A DNA stretch of 64,000 nt, taken from contig CM060895.1 of NCBI GenBank assembly GCA_030762935.1, forward strand, positions 39,547,001-39,611,000, read 5' to 3'. The notes under the pieces were generated by a model. The model ran no database searches and had not been told where the DNA came from. It was given only the letters and a program-made list of their open reading frames with translations. Source of the stretch: Hymenopus coronatus. Its lineage: Eukaryota; Arthropoda; Insecta; Mantodea; Hymenopodidae. Positions 54,500 through 64,000 of this stretch are shown piece after piece. The first letter of the stretch is position 1. The number at the start of each line of letters is the position of its first letter. Both the position numbers and the translations under genes were made by a program.

Positions 54500-55518
54500 A
54501 AAAATTGAATTAAAGGTTTAAAATATCAAACGCATCGACATGAAACTATATTTTGGAAATTTTACAGATGGGTATCTCACTGTATTGCGTCTTTAGTTCG
54601 CTGTAATGAGAATGCTCTAGATGCTGTTCTAACGGCGTAAATCACCAGCATTACTCAGGCTCTGAAAACCGATATAAATTTCAGGTCATTTTGCTGCCTC
54701 ATTGCTCAAATTAATACGCCGTTCCTCTTTAACAGACGCATGGGTGGACACTGTGTGTTTATTAGTAGCATCGGTTGCTATGGCACCGATCGTTAAAATC
54801 GCGAAACTTCAATGAACAGTTTCTCTGGTCTACGTGGGTGTCCAAATTCAATCAAAGCTTTTTCCTACTGCGGTAGAAACTTGCAATGCTGTATTTTACA
54901 ATATCTGCTGCTTTATTTTGCCTACTTTAATGCACAGCAACACTACATTCACCTCTGGAAATAAGAGTCTGCTAGAACATTTTAAGTGTGTTACTTAATG
55001 TAGAACACACCTAGCATAATACTGTCTGTCTAAAACAATTTCTGTAAGTATGGAGTAGAAAACATATTTATTGGAAGAATTTCAAATTTGTATTAAACAA
55101 ATGATCTGTGAAACTACATGTAAGGTATCATAGAAATGTATAACCATTTTTTACACAAAATAAGAGATACGTTTGCCATGTTCCGAAATTGTAGTTTGCA
55201 GGACTATTTAAATGTCTGTATTGTGTAAATTCATTTTCTAATAAAAATAATGCACGTATTGCACTTTTAAAAATACTCACATCAAAATTTGAATTTTACA
55301 ATAAATAGGTTTAAATATAGATCTATCATATCAGAATTTTTGAATTAACATTTAATTATTGCAGAAATTTACTTTCTGTACTCTCCAAAACTTTTAAGCT
55401 TTCATAAGTTAATAATTTATTTTTCTAAATTGGAGCATTACTTAGAAAAATACTTGTAACAAATTAGTGAAGAATTAAATATATGCAGAATTTTGAGTTA
55501 GGAGAGAAGTACAAACAT
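54500..55518. other. Unassigned AT-rich DNA
   Basis: No supported feature. Confidence 0.4.
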
Positions 55519-56469
55519 TCTGATGTGTTCAATTCAACTTTGTTCAAGAAACAAACATTCCTTACACAATTATTATGTTATTTAGTCAAGATAAACATTA
55601 GCAGAAATTGTGTTTATTATTTGTTTCCTTGAATATAAGAAGGGAATAATACACTAGGGCAAAGCGATAGTCAAATATTTTAAAACTCAGTCGTATGTGA
55701 AACAGCTAAATTCGGTTCCGTTTTGTATTCCCGGGAGTAAAACAAAAGAGATGAAACAAAAGTTGACTTCCCACTTGAAAATTTTTAAAAGCCAGTCGTT
55801 ACGTAAAATTATTGAAATTCGATTCTATTTTGCATTCTCGGGAGTAAAACAAATTAAATGAAACGAAAGTTGACTTCCCGTTTGAAATGTTTAAGTAGTT
55901 TAAAATTGAAACCAACGACAAGGAATATCTCGGAAATAGTATGACTCTACAAAAACTGAATAGGACACATAGTGTGTGTCAGTGAAATCTACATTTTTCG
56001 TAGTAAGTTCTGCCTATCTCTTACGGTTTACGAGTTAGTGCACAACTCATCCAGAATGAAGAGCTCTTTAGAGGCTATTCCGACAAAATTCAGGATATTC
56101 ATTTCATTTGACATGAAAATAAGGCATTTTAATCAATATCGTTAGAGACATTTTTGAGAAAATCAAAACTTTTAAAAACTGTTCCATGTAAAGGATAGAT
56201 GGGAATGGAGAAATTTTCTGGAAAATCTTTGTGTCGTATCCCTGCAAGATATTGAACTTAAATACCAAGTTTGGCATTTAACGGACTTTTCGTTTTTTAA
56301 GCTATGCAGTATCCGCATACATACACACACGGACCTTTTTCTAAAAACGTGTTTTATTTTTTTTTTTACTTAAAACATATTTCAGATGAAATCTTGGTAT
56401 CGAATTTTTTAATAAAATACAATGCCTTCTCTATCTACTGTGTGCCTTGTACATACGTGCTAGAAAAAG
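55519..56469 (+). mobile_element. Rep1 copy (sense) with internal duplication
   Basis: TCTGATGTGTTCAATTCAAC to CTAGAAAAAGG. A block of about 110 bases (GTTGACTTCCC, GGGAGTAAAACAAA) is present twice, 55673-55785 and 55786-55885. Older group. Confidence 0.87.
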
Positions 56470-57409
56470 GAAAAAGTTTTGCGAGAAAGCAAGGTTTGAA
56501 GTTGCGCTTGTCCATTTATTGCTTCAGTTAATTCGCAGTTGAATGCACCAGGTAGTAAAATTACATTCTGTGAAAGTTAAGAAATCGTGTTACTTTATTA
56601 TGAATACACGATGTTTTAATGTTTCACAATTCTGGTCAAATTTCAAAGATGCTTTACCTACCTTACTTAACTCGGTATAAAATTATGGGCATAAACCACA
56701 TGGAAGAAAGTTGTGATATTCAGCCAAATAGATACAGAATGGGTTTGAAATTAGGGTACGAGAATTTCAGCATAACTTTTATTTCAAATTTAGTACAAAA
56801 TTAAGGACAGTGTTTTGTAGATTCTTGTAAAAACTATTAATTTCAGCAAATACTAACATGTAAGTCGTTGTGTATCTGTCCCTGTTGGGCTTAACCTCAG
56901 GAATTGTTTAGATCGCATGTTTGATGTGGGTTTATGTTGAGGGTGTTAAGAAGGTAGCGATGTAGGCTTCTATACGGTTTCTTTTAAGGAGCAGCATCCT
57001 CACCTATAATCGGCCTGTGTCCTATTTTTCCAAAACTGGGTTGTATAATTTTGACCACTTGCTTTTTAGCTGATGTCTTTCTTAATGCCTTCATTGCCGG
57101 GGATGCAAATAGGGCTTGCGTGGAACCCTATTAGTATGGATTCCCCCAAAAATCTGACAAGAGCGTCCTCATGAAGGGCCAATCTGGCGCGAAATTTTGC
57201 GCCCGGCGCCTAATCGCATCCTCCACCATGGATGTGCCGAAGTTTCATGGTATTCTCACTGGAAAGCGACGCAGACAGAGTAAATGGACAGGAGCCCCCT
57301 ATTCTGTATATGCCGTAACCAGATAAGTCAGGTGTATGCTGCCATACCGCAACCTCACAGGCATAGAGCATCCGTAGAATAAGCGGTTTATTAACATGTT
57401 AGCTTCTAG
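56470..57409. other. Unassigned intergenic DNA
   Basis: 57060-57380 is less AT-rich than its surroundings and could be a decayed retroelement. No domain was recognised in any frame that I read. Confidence 0.35.
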
Positions 57410-57662
57410 AGTTTTATTTATGAACACTTTTTACTGTTGCGGTTCTTAGCGTCCCATTTTATATCGGGCGTGAAATACCGTTTAATTTTGATCAGATGCC
57501 TCTTTATCAGACTTTAAGTTCTTTTACCGCCGTAAATCTACGACACGGGAGCGACTGCTTTGCTTTACTTCCCTTCCGAAGGAAGAATTTTGCGCCGGAA
57601 AAAAAATGCACCGGGTTTGAACCCGCGACCCTGGAACAAGATTGTAGCACGGAGGACGACGT
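57410..57662 (-). mobile_element. SINE-1 copy, antisense
   Basis: GCGTCCCATTTTATATCGGG, CCCTTCCGAAGGAAGAATTT, B box GGGTTTGAACCCGCGACC at 57608-57625, decayed head to GGAGGACGAC. Confidence 0.85.
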
Positions 57663-57956
57663 CTATTGAGAAGAAATGTCTATCGCGGCTTAGACGATTT
57701 CAACAGCAGGATGATAGACAAATTTTTCAAGTTTAAAGATCGGCTGAGGACTCATTTTTGGTCAGTAATTAAACGAGTTTTAATTACTGAATCAACTTGT
57801 TTTTCATGTTGCATGTTATAACACGCCATATATTTCAGTCGCGAACCGCACTGCATTTAGGTATGCTTTACCGAGATATAATTAATTTTATTCACCATAT
57901 CAAAATCGAGAGAATTATTTTTAATAAAAACAAAATTCAGGTCATGCGGACCGCAT

Positions 57957-58103
57957 TAAACGGACGGGGAGGGGGAGGAGCTGACCACGTCTCACCCTCC
58001 AAAACTGCATCCGACCATGACGTCTGTCATGGACCGAGATGGGGGACGCAGCGGCCAGGCGGTAGGCCAAGGTTCCTTGTCAGCTGTGGTGCCATGGAGT
58101 TAT
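57957..58103 (+). mobile_element. SINE-2 3' half
   Basis: GCTGACCACGTCTCACCCTC, CGACCATGACGTCTGTCATG and GACCGAGATGGGGGACGCAG match the end of SINE-2 at 5320-5425. The tRNA-like head is missing. Confidence 0.82.
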
Positions 58104-59539
58104 TATTTTTTATTATTATTATTGTTATAAAAACAAAATTAAGTAGAAATTCCTTCTTGTAAAGTGTTGTTTAGAGTGAAAAAGAAATTCATAAAAATAT
58201 TCGTTATTGAGTTAGGTTATTTTCTGGTGTTTTTCTCACACATTTAACTTCTTTTTTCGAGTATTTCTGATGAAATCTCCAATTAAAATGTTTGGAGTTG
58301 AAACACTTTTCCTAACATATGTAATTAGGATAGGAGGTTTGTGAAATGCCATTTCACAAACAAGCATTAAGCCTTATATTATCTCGTATATGAGAAGAGC
58401 TACTTACTCTCTTTATACTCTACGCATACTATTTTATTTGATAGATTAGACATTTGTGCATTGCTTCCAAGGATATTTTGTTTACTTTCAATCGCTAGGT
58501 TAATTTTAAAAATTAAATACCTTAGCAGTGCAACTATGCAATACAAATTATTTTCTATACAGTTTTGTAGAAAATGACATTTCAGAGTATGCATGTACCT
58601 TTTTCTCAAAATCTATGTATAGCAACTCGATATTTCCCAAACCGATTAATCCAATGTCAATGAAAATTTAAGCTCTATGGAACTGAATATTAATATCATA
58701 AGGCATCCATCTGAAATGTGTAAGGAAACAGCAGTATACATTCAGATATTGCAATGGTGATCTCTAGTCTGCTGTTGTTTGGCTTTCGTTATTGTTGGAC
58801 ATTCGTTGAAACGATGCTGAAATGATCACTTACAGAGTCTCTTATAATATACAGAAGGCTATCACAAAATAAATTGACAGAATATGTGTAGCAATAGTGT
58901 TATTAATAGACATACATTTTATTCATTATTATTATTTTTTGTGGTGATGATTCAGAAATGGTTGTAACTTATAATATTAATTTCTTGTACAGAGGAAATA
59001 GTTTTGATATTGATAGCATTATTATTATTATTATCATTATGTAAATTGTCTGGAGTGGAATCACTCGATTCATTTAAGAATACATTTTTGAATCATTAAT
59101 TACATTTATCGATAGTAGGCATTAGCTTAATATACAGCGCTTACATATCAAAACTTCCCTGTCTATATAACAAATTTAAATTTAATTTAATTTTAACGAA
59201 AAAACACGTCAACTTGGGGATTCGGGGGGAGCTTAAATTAGTCTTAATTCAGCCATTCGTGCTTTAAAAGTTCAAATGGCACTATAATTAAATATGAAAG
59301 AATATTCAATTGTTTATTCATGTCATTCATTTCTTTAGTCTAAATTGTTGCCTAACTATCTGGATTGTTGTTACTGTGGAAGACCACTTTGAATATGTCT
59401 TTATATTAGATGTTTGTAAATTTCATTTAAGAGAGAACAGAATTCATATTTATTTATGGAGCTGAAAGCTTTTGCGTCCTCAGAACCGCCAATGCTTTTA
59501 ACGAGAGGCATCCTGAGAAAAATATAAGTTATCAGTATT
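58104..59539. other. Unassigned very AT-rich DNA
   Basis: Includes an (ATT)n-rich run near 59016-59035. No supported gene. Confidence 0.4.
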
Positions 59540-60385
59540 CATAGATCTAGCACGTAAATTTGAAGAAACTGGTTCCGTGTGCAATAAAGTAAATAAACAA
59601 CCTAGAAAACTCTAGAAATTTCGCAGACTGAAGTATTAGGTCATTTCAGTATTGAACTCACCTGCTCATTCCAAAAGTATCTGTTGTAACAAAAATTTCG
59701 GTTGGATCTATACATAAAGTGTTAAAACTGAATAAATGTTATTCCTGGAAAATATAAATTCACCAACACTCAACGAAGACGATTTGGATACAAGCGTAGA
59801 ATTCGGTGAACAGATGTCTCAGAGAATCGAAGATGATGAAACTCTGACACAGAATATTTGCTTTAGTGATGAAGCAATCTTTTTTCTTAAATGGTTTTAT
59901 CAACAAATGGGTGGGTAATGGAAAATGAAAATCCTCATGTGTTTTGCGAAGAAAATGCTCAGTTTCCGCAGAAGAGGATGACAATGTTGCATCGATTTTC
60001 ATTGAAGAAAACCTGACTGGAGAAATGTATCCCAAAATACTAGACCATGTAATTCGCTCACTATCACACTGTCGCTAGAAAACTAAGTCAGTGAATTAAA
60101 CGTGGTGTTGGGAAAGCAAAATTTGATTTTCAACAGGATGGATCTCCCCCACATTATGCACTGTTGTGCGACAATCGGTGATAGATTTCCAGGAAAATGG
60201 ATTGGTGGTAAAGAATAGTAGAATGGCCGGCGACGCCTGCTCCTGAGAATATTCAAGATCTGAGAAATAGAATAACCCAAAAATGCAATCGGGTTAGTAA
60301 TTAAACACAACAGAAAGTCGTGAGGAGTTCCAAAATGCTATATTACTATTTAGCCAACAATGGACCACATTAATTAAATGAATAA
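59540..60385 (+). pseudogene. Degenerate Tc-like (DDE) transposase
   Basis: Pieces in several frames line up with a transposase type common in insect Tc1/mariner-superfamily elements. In order: KFEETGSV (helix-turn-helix region, near 59558); SVHKVLKLNKYYSWKIQIHQ-type text near 59710-59765; EDDETLTQNICFSDEAIFFL (first acidic residue region, 59835-59894); FIEENLTGEMYPKILDHVIR at about 59998-60057; FQQDGSPPHYAL (second Asp) near 60130-60165; and YLANNGPH near 60350-60373, the family's C-terminal motif. Multiple stops and frame changes make it inactive. No terminal repeats were found. Confidence 0.8.
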
Positions 60386-62084
60386 ACAATTGAATACTAT
60401 TTAATATTTAAATATAAAAATATAGGAGTTCCATTTGAAATTTCAAAGTATCGGTGGCTACTGGTGAGGGGGTGAAACCTAAAATGCAATTAAGACCAGT
60501 TTTACGCTTCCCTCTCAAAATCTAAGATGACCTTTTTTGTTAAAATTAAATTTTAATAAATTGTTATTTAGAATGGCAAATTTTGAAATGAAAGCCTTGT
60601 ATATAAAATGACCATTACAAGAAACATGGGTGGTAACAATGGAGTGTTATAAAATGTTATTCTACTAAATGTTATACCCAACTTATGATTTGCTTTTAGT
60701 GCGAGCTGTCTTCACAAAGCTTTAATCCTATAATTTTGATAATTCCATCAAAATTGAAACAGACCCAATACATTGTTTTCCCGTGCTCTATAGTATTGTG
60801 AAGACGACTTCCCCTGCAAGCCAACCAGTTTATGTCCTGAGAAAGACGAGGAACCCCCAACAACTATGAACTCTCTTCTCTACTCCATCTCCCTTTTCCG
60901 CTGCTTCACCTTTCTCACCTTTTTATTTTGCTTTTCATCTTATTTTGATGCCAGGTCAGGTCAAAGACGCCTGGCTTAAAAAGGGGATGGGGCAGGAACC
61001 TGTTGAAATATAGCTTTCACCCTGTAGGAAGTCTGTAGCTTCTTAGTGAAAAACTTGTTCGTAGTCGCCAAATGTGATCAGCGACGCGTCTCGCTAATTA
61101 GGAAATGGATTTCATTTTCCTTATCTAGACACTTCGGAAATTACTATTTTTTGCTATTTTTTGACTGGCGTTTTAATAAAAGATTTCTCGATAGTAGTTA
61201 TTGAGGCCACTTTACAACAGCGTTAGTAATGAATTTTGTAGAAGTTTTGAACAGATAACCGCCGTTATTCTCGTTAAAGATACGTTTAAGCTACATTATT
61301 TTAGATAACGGGGATTCATTGGAGTTTTATCGAAAAGGCTTATTGTACAATCCCATTGCAAGAGATTTTTCGTTGTTCCCCAAAATCTTTCCCTGATCGA
61401 GTTGCAGTAGTTTGGCTAAATTATTAGCATCCGTGAAGTTGCCGCCATCGATATCCGAACTTTACTGTATTTTCATTATAAATAAACGGCAAGTCCATTT
61501 CAGCTCTTCGTTTCTGCAACTTCAGTGTATTTTCTTACATACTTGCACGCGCTATTTTTATCTGCCCCATCCTATATATACACGAGATATAAGATAAAGT
61601 AGCAATATGTACACATATATACATACATATATAGAGCATTATTCCAATTGATCAACAGAATAGACTCATTTGGAAGAGCAATAAGCTATTGTGATTCAAC
61701 ATAACATGTAGTTACATGAACAGTGCTAGGTATAAAATATATAATTTTCATATTAAATTAAATTTATATAGTTTAAATAAAACACTAAACTATATTAAAA
61801 TATATAAATATAATTTTTTAAAGAAATTAAGGTAAAATGAACATCACATTCCAATGGATATAGTCTTGGTATGTACATGAAAATGAAAGGCCAACTTGTG
61901 GCAAAAAAGGGAACATCGATATCAATGGCCAAAACAACTCACATTATCCCTCCACTAAGTAAAAATGAAAAATAAATACTTATTCAAACGTGAATTAACT
62001 GAGAAACTACTTAAAATTAACTATGAGAAGAGGTGAACTAATATTCTCAACAAACAAAGCACTATATCAGACTGGCTTAGGAGT
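60386..62084. other. Unassigned AT-rich DNA
   Basis: 60790-61010 is less AT-rich, including GGTCAGGTCAAAGACGCCTG; its nature is unclear. A (TA)-rich stretch lies near 61608-61640 and 61730-61815. No supportable gene. Confidence 0.4.
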
Positions 62085-62285
62085 GAAACTGTTGCTGAGT
62101 GTCGAAGAATTACTCTACACGACTGCTTTGCTGAACGTCTAAATCGCATAAAGATCATCGCTTCATCAAACTGTGCGCTTTGCAAGAAGAATGAGATAAT
62201 AGGTGTGCACTGACTTTAGATTTTCTGGAGCTAACCATACGGTTACATTTATTAGCAGCCAGAAGACAATTATTTGAAATGTTTT
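62085..62285 (+). pseudogene. LINE ORF2 C-terminal scrap
   Basis: ETVAECRRITLHDCFAERLN, then RIKIIASSNCALCKKNE, reads in one frame (about 62088-62203). It resembles the ALAEFRL.TGHDCL..HLHRI....SP.C.LC motif after the RNase H domain of arthropod LINEs. A frame change follows, then text ending AARRQLFEMF-stop near 62286. Confidence 0.75.
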
Positions 62286-62599
62286 AAACAGAGCAATCAA
62301 AAATCGTTAGAGCAAATTTAAAAAGTAACAAAGTATGTTCTATGCAAAGAGTAAATTAGTGCGGAAGGATTTTCTTGTGAGGCATCCTGTAAGATTATTA
62401 ACTTAAATATCAAGTTTGGCATTTACTCGACTATTCCTTTATGTCTTATATTGTTCATATTTCCCACTCACACATACATAGACGTTTCTATAATTACCAT
62501 CCTATTTTTTGGGGGGGTCAAAATTGTATTTTTGTAAAACCTTGATACTGATTGTTTGCGCCGAATACAACAATAGCTCCTCTATTTACTAGAGAAAGT
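62286..62599 (+). mobile_element. Rep1 copy (sense), 3' part only
   Basis: From CAATCAAAAATCGTTAGAGC through the palindrome region (AAATATCAAGTTTGGCATTT at 62406-62425) to TAGAGAAAGT. The 5' half is missing. Confidence 0.82.
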
Positions 62600-62729
62600 A
62601 AAACTGTAGATCAGGTATTGTTTTTGGACATACTTCCGAAATGAGCTGTAATGTATTAAATCTACAGTTTTCTACTGAAACAGATCTTATATCTGTCTAT
62701 TCTCTACGTGAAGAAATACTCCTAAAAAA

Positions 62730-63422
62730 TGTGATGTGTTCCATTCACATGACTTTTCTACATATCTGCAGCAAAGTTTTGTTAAAATACTTATTCTTCT
62801 ATTTACTTCATGCTAATCGAAAAAAACATAAGCAGAAATTGTATTATTATGTTTCTATGTAAATAGAAGGGAAACAAGGGAGTATCATAGGCTAAAGCTA
62901 TAGTCAAATGTTTAAAAAGCTGGTTGCTATGTGTTTATATAGACAGAGAGGACAAATTCCCGTATGAGAAAAGTATAAGTATTTTAGAGCTGAAAAAAAT
63001 AACAAGAATACTTCCTAAACGGTCAACTCCACCACTAAAAACATGCATACAACATAAATTGTTGTTTTAACGAGTCTACATTTTTTGTTTAGTAAGCTTT
63101 TGTCTATCTCTTACGGTTTACCAGTTATTGAAAATCCGCAACATTCATCCAGAATGAAGTTGTCTTTAGAGGCTATTCCCAGAAAATTCAAATTATACAT
63201 TTTGTTTATCATGTAAATTATTATAATATACGATATTTTAATTAAAATCGTCAGAGCCATTTTTGAGAAAATGAAAATTTTCACAAATTTTTTCACGTAA
63301 AGGGTAGTTGGGTGTGGGGGATTTTCTTGAAAATCTTCGTGTCGCATCCTTGGCAGATAGTGAACTTAAATATCAAGTTTGATATTTCATGGACTTTTCG
63401 TTTTTGAGCTATGCTGTCAACA

Positions 63423-63465
<43 letters not shown>

Positions 63466-63596
63466 TGTTTCTAAAAATGTTTTTTTTTATTCAGGAGAAT
63501 CAAAAACATATATTTCCGTGGAATCTGGGTATCGAATTTTGAGGTGCAATACAATACATTCTCTATACGCAATGCATATAGTACTATAGAGAAAGT
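62730..63596 (+). mobile_element. Rep1 copy (sense)
   Basis: TGTGATGTGTTCCATTCACA to TAGAGAAAGT. (CA)n at 63424-63460. 3' stem-loop degenerate (ATACGCAATGCATATAGTAC). Confidence 0.92.
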
Positions 63597-64000
63597 AAAA
63601 ATATATAGTATCCACTCATACAAGCTGTGGTGTTGATACAATAACAGAATTACATTTAATGCTGTGAACTGTTGGCTTCTTGCCTCTTGAAAGCGGATTC
63701 AGAGAGAAGAAATCGGATACGGACATCTCCACAATGAATCAGATTAGAGACAAGCGAAAGGAGTGTAGTGGCGTAACAACTTTATCTTTTACATGCTTTG
63801 AGAGGCGGCAGGCAGCGGCTGTTAAGGGCAAGCAAAAATGACCACGTTTACTAAATAACAATTTATTTCCAATAAATTAGTTAGTGCTGATACAATTTCC
63901 GTCATTTACTCCGGCCGCACTTAAACTTAAGATATACTTTTAATATCAGTTCATTACGCTCGTAACCCTTTACTAAGGAACAGAGTATCAGGACCTAGAT
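63597..64000. other. Unassigned DNA to the window end
   Basis: No supported feature. Confidence 0.4.

Overview
This window looks like intergenic or heterochromatin-like DNA from a large, AT-rich, repeat-rich animal genome, most likely an insect. That inference rests on two Tc1/mariner-type D,D34D transposases, a third degenerate Tc-like transposase, several 5'-truncated non-LTR (LINE) fragments, and at least six tRNA-headed SINE families. I found no host gene, no intact tRNA or rRNA gene, no operon and no CRISPR array. Almost every short ORF is a shadow of repeats or microsatellites.

The dominant component is one interspersed family, here called Rep1. About 33 copies or pieces cover roughly 23 kb, about a third of the window by hand count. 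A full copy is 0.8-0.95 kb, non-coding, begins TCTGATGTG and ends TAGAGAAAGT. It has an inner ACTTTCTCTA near the 5' end that is the inverse of the 3' terminus, a 3'-terminal stem-loop, a central palindrome and a variable microsatellite. It sits in A-tracts and occurs head-to-tail in tandem at 49334-52489. These traits resemble Helentron-associated elements (HINE/DINE-1 type rolling-circle transposons). That class is my inference, not a database match.

Layout. 1-1680: LINE fragment cut by a dead mariner. 2153-9065: SINE-1, a pogo/Tigger-like element split by two Rep1 copies, SINE-2 with target duplication, SINE-3, a nearly intact mariner (7073-8408) and SINE-5. 9219-14473: Rep1 copies, SINE-3 heads, a nested Rep1 pair and a LINE RNase H/C-terminal fragment. 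14860-24620: SINE-5, SINE-4 and Rep1. 24400-26850: a LINE split by a foldback element, then a second LINE 3' end. 26945-36334: Rep1, including a nested pair and a LINE fragment. 36690-39100: SINE-3 split by SINE-4, SINE-3, a foldback element and SINE-5. 39101-46655: nested Rep1, SINE-3, and SINE-1 split by SINE-6 with a 10-bp target duplication. 47310-56469: Rep1, the tandem array and a mini-hairpin. 57410-64000: SINE pieces, a dead Tc-like transposase, a LINE scrap and two Rep1 copies.

The nesting gives a relative history. Older Rep1 copies with one internal sequence variant are hosts, and younger Rep1 copies are inserted in them, three or four times at the same T5 tract and always in inverted orientation. 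LINEs presumably supplied the reverse transcriptase for the SINEs. No autonomous partner for Rep1 is visible here.
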